Source: JBCBKU01 sp038521345
GTDB taxonomy: Bacteria > Pseudomonadota > Alphaproteobacteria > Rhodobacterales > Rhodobacteraceae
Length of the DNA stretch: 64,000 nt
Direction: 5' to 3'
Assembly (NCBI GenBank): GCA_038521345.1
Contig: JBCBKU010000008.1
Location: 42,528-106,527, forward strand
The stretch's first letter is position 1. Each line of letters begins with the position of its first letter. Shown piece after piece: positions 33,382 to 42,303 of the stretch. The translations under genes and the position numbers were made by a program. The notes below the pieces were generated by a model. It had not been told where the DNA came from and did not search any database. It saw only the letters and a list, made by a program, of their open reading frames with translations.

Positions 33382-34428
33382 TCACGCCACGAGTTCGCCC
33401 AGTAAGGCCGTGCGGATCGCGACCGGGTCGATATCGTCGTGCTCGGCGATCACGACCAGCGCCGCATGCCGCGGTCCGTCGCCCCACGGCCGATCATACT
33501 GGGCCCGGACACGCTCGCCCACCGCCTGCACCAGAAGGCGCATCGGTTTGCCTGCAACGGAGACATAGCCCTTCACGCGAAGCGTGTTCAGGTCGCGCGC
33601 CATGGCCGCGATCCGAACCTGCAGCGCCTCTGGATCGTCGATCTCGGGCAGATCGATCACGACACTGTCGAAATCCTCGTGCTCATGGTCGTCGGCCCCG
33701 TCGTGGTGGGAGGGTCGGGCGTCGAGGTCATCCTCTGCAGCCGCGCCGAGACCAAGGATCAACCGCGCATCGATACGGCCTTCCTCCATAGGCAGGATCG
33801 GCAAGTTGCGCGGGGTTTCCGCCTCGATCCGGGACTTGGCATCCGCAAGGGTCGCCGCGTCCACCAGATCGGCCTTGGTCATCAAGACGATGTCCGCGCA
33901 CGCGATCTGATCCTCGAAAACCTCCGAGAGCGGCGTCTCGTGATCAAGGCTTTCGTCTGCCCGGCGCTGCGCGTCCACGGCATCCACGTCCGGTGCGAAA
34001 CGACCTGCGGCCACGGCCTCGGCATCGGCCAGCGCGATCACCCCGTCGACGGTGACGGCGGCGCGGATCGCGGGCCAGTCGAAGGCTTTCAAAAGCGGCT
34101 TCGGCAGGGCCAGCCCTGACGTCTCGATCAGAATGTGCTCGGGCCGCTCGGGCAGGGCCAGAAGCGCCTCGATCGTCGGGATGAAGTCATCGGCCACCGT
34201 GCAGCAGATGCAGCCATTGGCCAGTTCGACGATGTTCTCTGCCGGGCAGTTCTCGTCAGCGCAGGATTTGAGGATGTTTCCGTCCACGCCGACTGTGCCG
34301 AACTCGTTGACCAGAACCGCGAGCCGCTTGCCCTGATTGTGGGTCATAAGGTGCCGGATCAGCGTCGTTTTTCCCGATCCCAGAAAACCGGTGATGATGG
34401 TGACAGGAATTTTCGCAAGCGGGGTCAT
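33382..34428 (-). CDS. cobW: CobW family GTPase (cobalamin-locus metallochaperone)
   Basis: A 348-aa G3E GTPase. Walker A GFLGSGKTT is at about residues 14-22, the metal-binding CxCC motif at about 73-76 (ANGCICCTV), and a His/Asp/Glu-rich stretch HHDGADDHEHED lies at about 240-251, before the C-terminal CobW_C domain. CobW proteins bind cobalt or other divalent metals and are thought to deliver cobalt to CobN, the next gene. The ATG at 34428 overlaps the stop of the DUF1636 gene (ATGA). It is inside the riboswitch-controlled operon. Confidence 0.93.
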   Translation of the reverse strand: MTPLAKIPVTIITGFLGSGKTTLIRHLMTHNQGKRLAVLVNEFGTVGVDGNILKSCADENCPAENIVELANGCICCTVADDFIPTIEALLALPERPEHILIETSGLALPKPLLKAFDWPAIRAAVTVDGVIALADAEAVAAGRFAPDVDAVDAQRRADESLDHETPLSEVFEDQIACADIVLMTKADLVDAATLADAKSRIEAETPRNLPILPMEEGRIDARLILGLGAAAEDDLDARPSHHDGADDHEHEDFDSVVIDLPEIDDPEALQVRIAAMARDLNTLRVKGYVSVAGKPMRLLVQAVGERVRAQYDRPWGDGPRHAALVVIAEHDDIDPVAIRTALLGELVA

Positions 34429-34784
34429 GGGGCCTCCTGTGGGGGAATTCGGGCAACCGAGTTTTTGCGGAACACTTCCGGGCGTTCGCGCCATGGCACG
34501 AGACCGTCGGGCGTCGCGGCATAGCGGGCGGCGCCGTCCAGAATGTCGGGCACATGGTCCAGATCCAGCCGCCCGTAGACGTAAGACCAGCGCCCGGGCG
34601 AACTGAGCGCGATCGTGACGCCGTCGCCGCAGACGGACAGGCATTCGACCTCGCGGATCTCGACCGCGTCCGATCCTTCGGCGGCGAGTGCCGCATGAAG
34701 CCGCGCGCCCATGCGGGGCACGCCGTCTTCCACGGGCAGGCCCGCGCGGCAGGTGGTGCAGACGGCGAGGACGGGTTTGCCCAT
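34425..34784 (-). CDS. DUF1636 ferredoxin/thioredoxin-like metal-binding protein
   Basis: A 119-aa small cytoplasmic protein with two cysteine pairs, VCTTCRAG near residue 8-12 and ECLSVCGDG near residue 50, as in thioredoxin-fold [2Fe-2S] ferredoxins and the DUF1636 family. It is the first gene after the cobalamin riboswitch and coupled to cobW. AGGGAGA 5 nt before the ATG at 34784 supports the start. DUF1636 proteins are found beside cobW and cobN in alphaproteobacteria; a role as electron donor or metal carrier to the pathway is inferred. Confidence 0.82.
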   Translation of the reverse strand: MGKPVLAVCTTCRAGLPVEDGVPRMGARLHAALAAEGSDAVEIREVECLSVCGDGVTIALSSPGRWSYVYGRLDLDHVPDILDGAARYAATPDGLVPWRERPEVFRKNSVARIPPQEAP

Positions 34785-34831
34785 CGCGCTCTCCCTGTTC
34801 TGGCGGATGAGGATGCGACAAGGCCGGGCAC

Positions 34832-34848
34832 GGGCCATGCTATGGCCC
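34832..34848 (-). other. Stem-loop between riboswitch and DUF1636 start
   Basis: Arms GGGCCAT and ATGGCCC enclose a 3-nt loop. It lies in the transcript leader downstream of the B12 aptamer and about 48 nt before the DUF1636 ATG. There is no T-tract, so it could take part in sequestering the ribosome site or in a rho-dependent switch. No alternate pairing was worked out. Confidence 0.4.
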
Positions 34849-34892
34849 CGCCCGAAACCCGGTCGCGGCACACCCCGGCCGCCCGTTAGCGT

Positions 34893-35068
34893 TGGCTGGC
34901 AGGTCTCCCGGCTTGCGGAGTGGGCTGGCCCATGGTCCGCCGCCTTCCCGGAACCATCCAGTGGCGTTGGCGGACCTCTCCGGTCACGGTCGCGGGGGCG
35001 GCTGCGCCTTGGGGGCATTCGCCCTCACTCGCATTCCCTCTTCGCCTGTCCTAAGACAGGCACCAGCG
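34893..35068 (-). ncRNA. Cobalamin (B12) riboswitch
   Basis: Read on the minus strand, the region holds the conserved cobalamin aptamer parts in order: a GAGGGAATGCGAGTG element, GGCGCAGCCGCCCCCGCGACC with GTGA after it, a CGGAGAG segment, and at 34898-34914 the B12 box AAGCCGGGAGACCTGCC. CGCTGG at the 5' edge can pair with CCAGC at the 3' edge to close P1. It precedes DUF1636-cobW-cobN and the rest of the minus-strand cob operon, which adenosylcobalamin should repress. Divergent cobO lies 54 nt from its 5' edge. Confidence 0.93.
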
Positions 35069-35121
35069 ATCCCCTTCTTGGGCGCATCGCTTGCCCCTTG
35101 TCAATCCGAGGAACGACGCCC

Positions 35122-35745
35122 GTGGCCCCCAAGACCGACGCCGACCCAACCGACCGCCACGCGGCGAAGATGGCCAAGATCAAGGCCGCCAAGGACCGCA
35201 ACCTTGCCACCAAGTCGGACGAGAAAGGTCTGATCATCGTCCATACCGGGCCGGGCAAGGGGAAATCGTCGGCGGGGTTCGGCATGATTCTCAGATGCAT
35301 TGCCCATGATATGCCCTCGGCCGTTGTCCAATTCATCAAAGGGGCATGGGACACCGGGGAACGCCGCCTGATCGAAGAAAACTTCGCCGATCTCTGCCAG
35401 TTCCATGCGATGGGCGAGGGCTTCACCTGGGAAACGCAGGACCGCGAGCGCGACATTGCCATGGCAGAGGCCGGATGGGAGAAAGCCAAGGCGCTGATCC
35501 GCGACCCGGCGATCCGGATGGTGCTTTTGGACGAGATCAACATCGCGCTTCGCTACGATTACCTCGACGTGGCCGAGGTGGCCCGGTTCCTGATCGAGGA
35601 AAAGCCCGCCATGACCCACGTGGTCCTGACCGGGCGGAACGCCAAGGACGACCTGATCGAGATCGCGGATCTGGTCACCGAAATGACGCTGGTCAAACAT
35701 CCGTTCCGGGCCGGGATCAAGGGCCAGAAAGGCGTGGAGTTCTGA
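35122..35745 (+). CDS. cobO: Corrinoid adenosyltransferase CobO
   Basis: A 207-aa cob(I)yrinic acid a,c-diamide adenosyltransferase (EC 2.5.1.17). P-loop-like IIVHTGPGKGKSSAGFG is at about residue 40-55; the CobA/CobO family segments QFIKGAWDTGE and VLLDEINIALRYDYL follow. The GTG at 35122 with GAGGAA upstream fits homologue lengths. It heads a plus-strand operon with two metallophosphoesterases and cobQ. Its promoter must lie in the roughly 50 nt before it or inside the divergent riboswitch. Confidence 0.92.
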   Translation: MAPKTDADPTDRHAAKMAKIKAAKDRNLATKSDEKGLIIVHTGPGKGKSSAGFGMILRCIAHDMPSAVVQFIKGAWDTGERRLIEENFADLCQFHAMGEGFTWETQDRERDIAMAEAGWEKAKALIRDPAIRMVLLDEINIALRYDYLDVAEVARFLIEEKPAMTHVVLTGRNAKDDLIEIADLVTEMTLVKHPFRAGIKGQKGVEF

Positions 35746-35749
35746 CCCC

Positions 35750-36658
35750 GTGATCGGCCGGCGTGCAGTTCTGAGGGTCCTTGTTGGTGGGGCGCTGGCG
35801 GCGGCGGCCGGGGCCGGATACGCCGCCGGGGTCGAACCCGGCCTGCTGCTGCGTACCCGCACGTGGCGGCCGGTCCTGCCACTCTGGCCCGAGGGTTACC
35901 GGCTCCGGATTGTCGCCCTTGCCGATATTCACATGGGCCCGCCTTGGATGACCCCGGGGCGGCTGGAGCGGATCGTGGACCGCGCCAACCGGCAGGGGGC
36001 CGACCTGATCGTGCTTTTGGGCGACTACCTTGCCGGGCATCCGTTCACGCGGGGCGGCGTCGCCGTAGACCGGGTGGCGCGGATCCTCTCGGGTCTGGAT
36101 GCACCGCTCGGGGTCTACACCATCCTGGGTAATCACGATTGGTGGGACGACGAATTGGCGCAAGCCGCGGGGCATGGTCCGACGCAGACCCATCGGGCCT
36201 TCGAGGCAGCGGGCATTCCGGTCCTCGAGAACAACGCAGTGCGGCTTTCAACCGCCTCGGGGCCGCTCTGGCTGGCCGGGCTGGGCGACCAGTTGGCCTT
36301 TTGGGTCCGGCGGCGACAGGGTCTTGGCGGTCCCTTGGGTGTCGAGGATATGGGCGCGACCCTCGCGGCGATCACCGACGATGCACCGGCTATCCTGCTT
36401 GCCCATGAGCCTGACATCTTTCCCGAGGTCCCCGATCGGTTCGCTCTGACGCTTTCGGGCCATACGCATGGCGGGCAGGTCCGGTTTTTCGGCCACTCGC
36501 CCACCGTGCCATCCCGCTACGGGAACCGCTACGCCTATGGACCTGTCATCGAAGGGAACCGGGGCATTGTGATCTCCGGCGGGCTCGGATGCTCGATCGC
36601 GCCCATCCGGCTGGGTGTTCCGCCCGAAATCACCCTTGTGGAGCTTGGGGCACCTTGA
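35750..36658 (+). CDS. Metallophosphoesterase (YkuE/YaeI-like) with twin-arginine N-terminus
   Basis: A 302-aa calcineurin-like phosphoesterase. Dinuclear-metal ligands are present: ADIH (Asp59, His61), GDY (Asp92), GNHDWW (Asn128, His129), a later His in LLAHEPD and GHTHGG. The N-terminus GRRAVLRVLVGGALAAAA is twin-arginine-like, so export or membrane anchoring is likely. GTG start 4 nt after cobO. A close paralogue follows with a TTGA overlap and then cobQ. Position in a cobalamin operon suggests a role in corrinoid or alpha-ribazole phosphate metabolism, but an exported enzyme would more probably act on membrane or external substrates. Confidence 0.85.
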   Translation: MIGRRAVLRVLVGGALAAAAGAGYAAGVEPGLLLRTRTWRPVLPLWPEGYRLRIVALADIHMGPPWMTPGRLERIVDRANRQGADLIVLLGDYLAGHPFTRGGVAVDRVARILSGLDAPLGVYTILGNHDWWDDELAQAAGHGPTQTHRAFEAAGIPVLENNAVRLSTASGPLWLAGLGDQLAFWVRRRQGLGGPLGVEDMGATLAAITDDAPAILLAHEPDIFPEVPDRFALTLSGHTHGGQVRFFGHSPTVPSRYGNRYAYGPVIEGNRGIVISGGLGCSIAPIRLGVPPEITLVELGAP

Positions 36659-37461
36659 CCGGCGCCGCGCCCATCGCCGTGCAGTACTGGCAGGTGCGGC
36701 CGCGCGCCTGGCCCCGTGAGGCGCCGCTTCGGATTGTGGTCCTGGCCGATATCCATGGCTGCGATCCCTGGATGCCGCTGGGCCGGATCCGAGAGATCGT
36801 GCGGGTCGCCGGCGCGCTGAGGGGCGATCTGGTGGCGCTTCTCGGCGATTACGTGGGGCACATGCCCTTCGCACAAGCCCTCGACCCCGCTCCGGTGGCC
36901 GAGGCGCTGCGTGCCCTATGGGCGCCGCTTGGGGTCTGGGCCGTCTTCGGCAACCACGACTGGCAGGATGATCGCGCGGCGGTGGCGCGCGGTGACGGGC
37001 AGACGATCTGGCACGCGGCCTTCGATGACGCGGGTCTCGGGGTTCTTGAAAACCGGTCGGTCGCTCTTGAAGAGAACGGGCACACCTTTCGCCTTGCCGG
37101 TCTCGGATCGCAACGGGCGCTGATGTCGGACCGGAACCGTGCCCGGGACGGGGTTCATGATCTGGATGCCGCCCTTGCCGGGACGGAGCCAACCCCGACG
37201 ATCCTGATGGCCCACGAACCCGATGTCTTTCCGGGACTGCCGGAACATGTGGCGTTGACACTCTCGGGGCACACTCATGGCGGTCAGATCCGGCTCTTCG
37301 GATGGGCGCCGGTGGTTCCGTCCCATACGGACCGCACCTTTCGTTATGGGGTCTTTGCCGAGCACGGGCGGCATCTGGTTGTCTCAGGCGGGCTCGGATG
37401 CTCTAACCTGCCGATCCGCCTTGGCGTGCCGCCTGAAATCACTGTGGTCGACCTCGGATGA
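36655..37461 (+). CDS. Metallophosphoesterase, paralogue without export signal
   Basis: A 268-aa calcineurin-like phosphoesterase sharing motif order with the preceding protein: ADIHGCDPW (Asp32, His34), GDYVGH (Asp65), GNHDWQDD (Asn100, His101), [12 protein letters not shown] and [13 protein letters not shown]. It lacks the twin-arginine segment, so it is probably cytoplasmic. The TTG start at 36655 overlaps the upstream stop (TTGA), and its stop overlaps the cobQ start (ATGA), so it is translationally locked into the cob operon. The alpha-ribazole/AdoCbl-phosphate phosphatase step lacks a classical CobC-type enzyme in the window; this protein is a candidate by position only. Confidence 0.83.
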   Translation: MTGAAPIAVQYWQVRPRAWPREAPLRIVVLADIHGCDPWMPLGRIREIVRVAGALRGDLVALLGDYVGHMPFAQALDPAPVAEALRALWAPLGVWAVFGNHDWQDDRAAVARGDGQTIWHAAFDDAGLGVLENRSVALEENGHTFRLAGLGSQRALMSDRNRARDGVHDLDAALAGTEPTPTILMAHEPDVFPGLPEHVALTLSGHTHGGQIRLFGWAPVVPSHTDRTFRYGVFAEHGRHLVVSGGLGCSNLPIRLGVPPEITVVDLG

Positions 37462-38906
37462 ACCGGGCGTTGATGGTCCAGGGGGCGGGCTCAAATGTGG
37501 GCAAATCGCTCCTAGTTGCCGGCCTTTGCCGTGCGGCACGGCGGCGGGGATTGTCCGTCGCGCCCTTCAAGCCGCAGAACATGTCGAACAACGCCGCGGT
37601 GACGGTAGATGGTGGCGAGATTGGCCGTGCCCAGGCCACCCAAGCCCTAGCTTGCGGCCTTGACCCCGTCACCGATATGAACCCGGTTCTTCTGAAGCCG
37701 GAAACAGAGACAGGGGCGCAGGTCATCGTGCAGGGGCGGCGGGTGGCAACGGTACGCGCCCGCGAATATGCCAAGTTGAAGCCGACGCTGCTCGCCCCCG
37801 TCCTCGACAGCTTCGCGCGCCTCAAAGCCGCGCACGATCTCGTCTTCGTGGAGGGTGCCGGCAGCCCCGCGGAGATCAATCTTCGCGCCGGTGACATCGC
37901 GAATATGGGGTTTGCGACGGCGGCCCAAGTTCCGGTGATCCTTGCAGGCGACATCGATCGGGGCGGTGTCATCGCGCAGATCGTCGGCACCCACGCGATC
38001 CTTCCGCCGGAAGACCGTGCCGCGATAATCGGCTTTCTGATCAACAAGTTTCGGGGGGATCCTCGGCTTTTTGATGATGGTTACGCGGACATTGCCGACC
38101 GTACGGGCTGGCGCGGCTTCGGCGTGGTGCCCTTCTTCGATGCGGCGCACCGGCTTCCCGCCGAAGATGCACTCGACCTGCCTGAAAGCAGCGGCTCGGG
38201 GCCGCTGCATGTTGCGTGTCTGGCCTTGTCCCGCATGGCGAATTTCGACGACCTCGATCCGATCGCGGCTACGCCGGGTGTGCGCTTCACGATGGTGCGG
38301 GCTGGGCAAGCGCTGCCGGGGGATGTGGATCTTGTGATCCTTCCCGGGTCCAAGTCCACCCGCGGAGATCTCGCCTTTCTGCGGGCCCAGGGATGGGACG
38401 TGGATTTGGTCGCGCATCACCGGCGCGGGGGCCGGGTTCTGGGCATTTGCGGCGGGTACCAGATGCTGGGGCGTACCATTGCGGATCCGGAGGGAATCGA
38501 GGGCGCGCCGGGCACGGATCCGGGGCTTGGCCTTCTCGACGTCACGACCGTCATGGTCCCGGACAAGCGCCTGACACGCGTGCACGCCATGCACATCGGC
38601 ACCGGGCAAAGGATCGCGGGCTACGAGATCCATATCGGACGTACAGAGGGGGCCGACCTGAGGCGTCCCTTCGCGCAGGTGGACGGAGCCGACGAAGGCG
38701 CGCTCTCGGCCGACGGACGCGTTGCGGGCACCTATCTGCACGGGCTGTTTCTGGCGGATGGCTTCCGGTCGGCCTACCTGGCCGCTTTGGGCGCGCCCGC
38801 AACGGCCTATTCCCATGGAGCGGCGGTGGACGAGGCGCTGGACGGGCTCGCGGACCATCTTGAGACCCATCTCGATGTCGACGGAATACTCGCGGCGGCG
38901 GTCTAG
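37458..38906 (+). CDS. cobQ: Cobyric acid synthase CobQ
   Basis: A 482-aa amidotransferase that amidates the b, d, e and g carboxylates of adenosylcobyrinic acid diamide (EC 6.3.5.10). The N-terminal [20 protein letters not shown] and [10 protein letters not shown] are CobQ hallmarks, and the glutaminase Cys lies in [12 protein letters not shown] with the His in TYLHGLF. It is fused to the upstream phosphoesterase by an ATGA overlap and converges with the decarboxylase gene (4-nt tail overlap). Confidence 0.94.
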   Translation: MNRALMVQGAGSNVGKSLLVAGLCRAARRRGLSVAPFKPQNMSNNAAVTVDGGEIGRAQATQALACGLDPVTDMNPVLLKPETETGAQVIVQGRRVATVRAREYAKLKPTLLAPVLDSFARLKAAHDLVFVEGAGSPAEINLRAGDIANMGFATAAQVPVILAGDIDRGGVIAQIVGTHAILPPEDRAAIIGFLINKFRGDPRLFDDGYADIADRTGWRGFGVVPFFDAAHRLPAEDALDLPESSGSGPLHVACLALSRMANFDDLDPIAATPGVRFTMVRAGQALPGDVDLVILPGSKSTRGDLAFLRAQGWDVDLVAHHRRGGRVLGICGGYQMLGRTIADPEGIEGAPGTDPGLGLLDVTTVMVPDKRLTRVHAMHIGTGQRIAGYEIHIGRTEGADLRRPFAQVDGADEGALSADGRVAGTYLHGLFLADGFRSAYLAALGAPATAYSHGAAVDEALDGLADHLETHLDVDGILAAAV

Positions 38907-39889
38907 CGGTCCGCGCGGCGCAGGGCGTCGAACGCGGCTTCGATGCTGGCCCATTCATGGGACTCTCCCGGCAAGCCAAGGCGAAGCCATGTCGGTGAAT
39001 ACGGAAAGCGCCGGGTCCAGATCCGATGACTGGCCAGCCCGTCCTGCGCGGCGGTTGCGTCGCCCGTCTCATAGGTCCGAAACAATGCCGTTCCGCCGGC
39101 CAGAGACCATCCTGCCCGTGCCGCCAGAGCGTCGAGCCTGCGTGCGTCGTCCGCAAGGCGCCGACGGGTCGCCGCTTGCCAGTCCGTGTCGCGCAAAGCG
39201 GCCGCACCGATCGCAAGCGACGGACCCGACACGGCCCAGGGCCCCGCGCGTGCCCTGAGGCGCTCGGCCGTATCCGCGTCTGACAGGGCGAAACCCAGTC
39301 TCAGCCCGGCGAGGCCGTAGAACTTGCCGAACGAGCGAAGGACCAGACGGCCCGGGTGCGCGGCTGCGGACGCGAGCGACAGGGCCGGGTCGGCATCCGC
39401 GAAACTTTCGTCGATGACGAGCCGCGGCAGGGCGAGATCCTTCAAGAGTTGCGGATTCGTCCGTTGCCCGTCGGGATTGTTGGGGTTTACCACCACTCCC
39501 AGATCGAAACCTGCGAGATCCTCGGCCGAGCGCACAGGTTCCACCGCCCAACCCGCAGACCGCAGGGCGGCAGCATGCTCGTTGTACGTCGGTGACAGGA
39601 TACCGGCGCGGCCCGGCCCATCGAGATAGGGGAAGAGTTGGATTGCCGCCTGAGCCCCGGCGAGGGGAACGATTGCCGCGTCGGTGGCATAGGCGTCCCG
39701 GGCGGCATTCACGAGGTCGCGGATCGCAGCATCGGTCGGGAGGGCCTGCCAGGCCCGGGGCGGGAGGTCGGGAACCGGGTAGGGGATCCGGTTGATCCCG
39801 GTCGAGAGGTCGATCCACGCGTCCGGGTCGCCACCGAACAGGGCGATTGCCCGGTCAAGGTCGCCACCATGGTCGCGCACGCCGGTCAC
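38903..39889 (-). CDS. cobD: L-threonine-O-3-phosphate decarboxylase (CobD/CobC type)
   Basis: A 328-aa PLP aminotransferase-fold enzyme making (R)-1-amino-2-propanol phosphate for the corrinoid side chain (EC 4.1.1.81). The N-terminus [23 protein letters not shown] resembles the family's HGGN-type start, and the PLP Lys is in [17 protein letters not shown]. In Pseudomonas denitrificans nomenclature it is cobC. Coupled to cbiB (ATGA), with the threonine kinase two genes upstream, so the whole aminopropanol branch is in one operon. Confidence 0.9.
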   Translation of the reverse strand: MTGVRDHGGDLDRAIALFGGDPDAWIDLSTGINRIPYPVPDLPPRAWQALPTDAAIRDLVNAARDAYATDAAIVPLAGAQAAIQLFPYLDGPGRAGILSPTYNEHAAALRSAGWAVEPVRSAEDLAGFDLGVVVNPNNPDGQRTNPQLLKDLALPRLVIDESFADADPALSLASAAAHPGRLVLRSFGKFYGLAGLRLGFALSDADTAERLRARAGPWAVSGPSLAIGAAALRDTDWQAATRRRLADDARRLDALAARAGWSLAGGTALFRTYETGDATAAQDGLASHRIWTRRFPYSPTWLRLGLPGESHEWASIEAAFDALRRADR

Positions 39890-40836
39890 AGGATCCCCAG
39901 CGCGGCGACGGCCAGAAGCGACAGGAACGTTAGCCCGAGAAACCTCCGATAGAGCCCGAGCGCGCGGGTGATATCTGCTGCCCCTGGATCCGGACGGCCC
40001 GCGTTCACATACGGATCGGTGGTCTTGGTGCCGTCATAGATCCGCGGGCCGGACACCCGGATACCGAGCCCGCCCGCCATCGCGGCTTCGGGCCAGCCCG
40101 CATTGGGCGAGCGATGAAGCCGCGCGTCGCGGGCCATAGTGCGCAGCGCGGCTGAGGGTCGGGCCGACATCAGGGCAAAGCCGAGCCCGGTCAGCCGTGC
40201 GGGTACAAGGTTCACGAGATCGTCGATTCGGGCGGCCGCCCAGCCAAAGCCGACATGGCGGGGCGTCCGGTACCCGATCATCGAGTCCAGCGTGTTGATT
40301 GCCTTGTATGCCGCGATTCCCGGCAGGCCGAGTAATGCACCCCAGAAAAGCGGTGCGGTGACGCCGTCCGAGGTGTTTTCGGCAAGGCTTTCGATGGCGG
40401 CACGAGCGACGCCGGCCTCGTCCAGCCGGGTTGGATCGCGCCCCACAATATGCGCGACTGCCGTGCGGGCGTTGTCGAGATCTCCAGCGTCGAGAGGCGG
40501 TGCAACGGCAGCAACATGGGTGTCGAGGGATCGGGCCGCCACCAGCGGCCAGGTGAGCAGGGCGGTCAGGCACACCCCGGCCAATCCGGTCGGCATGAGT
40601 GCGGCGATCCCGAGCGCGGTCCCGGCAGACAGAAAGATGATCCCAAAAGTCGTGCCAAGGCCCCGGAGCCGCGCCGTGCGGCCCGGGCCTCCGGGGTTCC
40701 ACGCACGGTCCGCGGCAGCGATTGCTGCGCCGATCCAAGTGACGGGATGGCCGATGCGTCGATACAGGGCGTCGGGCCAGCCAAGCGCGCGATCGATCAG
40801 CAACGCCAGTGCCATGGCCAGCGGGGCGCTCAGCAC
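39886..40836 (-). CDS. cbiB: Adenosylcobinamide-phosphate synthase CbiB (CobD of P. denitrificans)
   Basis: A 316-aa integral membrane protein that attaches aminopropanol phosphate to adenosylcobyric acid. Characteristic motifs: LIDRALGWPDALYRRIGHPV, ESLAENTSDGVTAPLFW, INTLDSMIGYRTPRH and SPNAGWPEAAMAGGLG. It has several transmembrane segments. GTG start at 40836 overlaps the kinase stop by 7 nt; the stop overlaps the decarboxylase start. Confidence 0.93.
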   Translation of the reverse strand: MLSAPLAMALALLIDRALGWPDALYRRIGHPVTWIGAAIAAADRAWNPGGPGRTARLRGLGTTFGIIFLSAGTALGIAALMPTGLAGVCLTALLTWPLVAARSLDTHVAAVAPPLDAGDLDNARTAVAHIVGRDPTRLDEAGVARAAIESLAENTSDGVTAPLFWGALLGLPGIAAYKAINTLDSMIGYRTPRHVGFGWAAARIDDLVNLVPARLTGLGFALMSARPSAALRTMARDARLHRSPNAGWPEAAMAGGLGIRVSGPRIYDGTKTTDPYVNAGRPDPGAADITRALGLYRRFLGLTFLSLLAVAALGIL

Positions 40837-41735
40837 GGCGGCGTCCGAAACCGCAGGACGGCCCGGAAACCCGCCTCTGAGAGTGCATGTTCCGCGTCGT
40901 CCGGCACCGTCTCGGGCGCGAAGAGAAGCGCGCGTGCCGCGCCGGTATGGGCGATTGCGGTTCCCATTGCACCAAGTTCACGGGCCAGATCGTCCAGCGG
41001 ATCGGGTGCCACCGATCGGTGCGCCCGGGTGCGGTCCGCCGACATCCGGGCCAACGCCGCAAGTCCCGCCAGATCGCGACACGCGACCGCCATCCGCCAG
41101 TCTTCCAGTAGATCGGCGATATCCGGAAACGCGGCATCGGCCGCGTTTGTCGGAGACGGAGGTCCCCAAAGGCCACCGACGATCTCGAAGGATGGCGGCT
41201 CGGACAGCGGTTCGAGGATGGCGGCGCGCCGCGGGGCCCAAAGATACCGGGACGGCGTGTCCAGCATCAGGGGATCCGTGGCGCCCTCCACAGCCAGTGA
41301 CGCTTGCGCCAGCGTTTCGGGGCCCGGCGGCGGTGCACCGGCGAGCCGCGCCGCGGCGCGGGCCAAGGCCACGAGGGTTGCCGTCGACACGCCGGTTCCG
41401 GCGCCGGCCTCGGCCCGTGCCCGGAAGCGAAAATGCCCCGTCGCAGGAAGGCCGAGATCGTGAAGGAACACGGTCAGGGCGGCGGGATCCGGGCCCCCAT
41501 CGATTCCGTTGATCTGCAAAGACGAGGCGCGGCGCGCTTCCACCACTGTTCCGGTCAAGGGCGAGGGGAGGGTCACGAGCACCACCGGACCCTCGGGGCC
41601 CAACCGTCCCTGCAGGAACTCTCCGAAATGCCCATCCACGGCCAAACGGACCCAAAGCCCCGCCGAGGCCGGATCGGACCCGCGGGTGGCCTTGGGGCCG
41701 GGTCTCGGCTCGGGCTTTGGCGTCGGTCCTCGCAA
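40830..41735 (-). CDS. bluE: GHMP-family L-threonine kinase (PduX/BluE-like)
   Basis: A GHMP-fold kinase expected to make L-threonine phosphate for the decarboxylase downstream (EC 2.7.1.177). The N-terminal VDGHFGEFLQGRLG corresponds to the PduX pattern TCGELIQG, and the ATP-binding loop is ARAEAGAGTGVSTATLVAL. BluE is the Rhodobacter member required for corrinoid synthesis. The frame has no ATG near the start: TTG at 41735 (301 aa) is used here, but GTG at 41639 or TTG further upstream are possible, so the 5' end is uncertain. It is divergent from cobU across about 55 nt. Confidence 0.82.
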   Translation of the reverse strand: MRGPTPKPEPRPGPKATRGSDPASAGLWVRLAVDGHFGEFLQGRLGPEGPVVLVTLPSPLTGTVVEARRASSLQINGIDGGPDPAALTVFLHDLGLPATGHFRFRARAEAGAGTGVSTATLVALARAAARLAGAPPPGPETLAQASLAVEGATDPLMLDTPSRYLWAPRRAAILEPLSEPPSFEIVGGLWGPPSPTNAADAAFPDIADLLEDWRMAVACRDLAGLAALARMSADRTRAHRSVAPDPLDDLARELGAMGTAIAHTGAARALLFAPETVPDDAEHALSEAGFRAVLRFRTPPC

Positions 41736-41789
41736 GATGCGCCGCTTTCCTCTGTCCAACGGTCCCCATATCTGCTTTGTCCCCCGCCC

Positions 41790-42296
41790 ATGGGCAAGAC
41801 GATCTTCATCACGGGCGGGGCGCGGTCGGGAAAAAGCGCCGTTGCCGAGGCGCGGGTGACCGCGCTCGGTTCGCCGGCGGTCTACATCGCGACGGCCGAA
41901 GCCGGCGACGACGAAATGGCCGCACGCATCGCGCGCCACCAGTCCCGGCGTGGCACCGAATGGAAGACGGTGGAAGAACCCATGGCCCTGACCCGGGCCT
42001 TGGACGACACCGATGGCGACGGCCCTCGGCTGGTGGATTGCCTCACGCTCTGGCTATCGAACCTGCTTCTGGCCGGTGCGGACTGGGAGGCCGCAGGTAA
42101 GGAGCTCGTTGCCGCGCTGGCCATCCAGGAAAGCCCCGTTGTCCTTGTTTCGAACGAGGTCGGCGCCGGCATCGTACCCGAGAACGCGCTCGCGCGGGCC
42201 TATCGCGACGCGGCTGGACTTTTGAACCAACAGGTAGCCGCCGTCGCGGACGAGGCGATCCTCGTCGTAGCGGGTCTGCCAGTACAGTTGAAGTGA
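41790..42296 (+). CDS. cobU: Bifunctional adenosylcobinamide kinase / guanylyltransferase CobU (CobP)
   Basis: A 168-aa enzyme phosphorylating adenosylcobinamide and transferring GMP to give AdoCbi-GDP. It carries the P-loop FITGGARSGKSAVAEA, the kinase motif YIATAEAGDDEMAARIARH and VDCLTLWLSNLL, plus VSNEVGAGIVP. In Pseudomonas denitrificans nomenclature it is cobP. The ATG at 41790 fits the normal length. cobT starts 7 nt after its stop. Confidence 0.93.
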   Translation: MGKTIFITGGARSGKSAVAEARVTALGSPAVYIATAEAGDDEMAARIARHQSRRGTEWKTVEEPMALTRALDDTDGDGPRLVDCLTLWLSNLLLAGADWEAAGKELVAALAIQESPVVLVSNEVGAGIVPENALARAYRDAAGLLNQQVAAVADEAILVVAGLPVQLK

Positions 42297-42303
42297 TCTC
42301 TTT

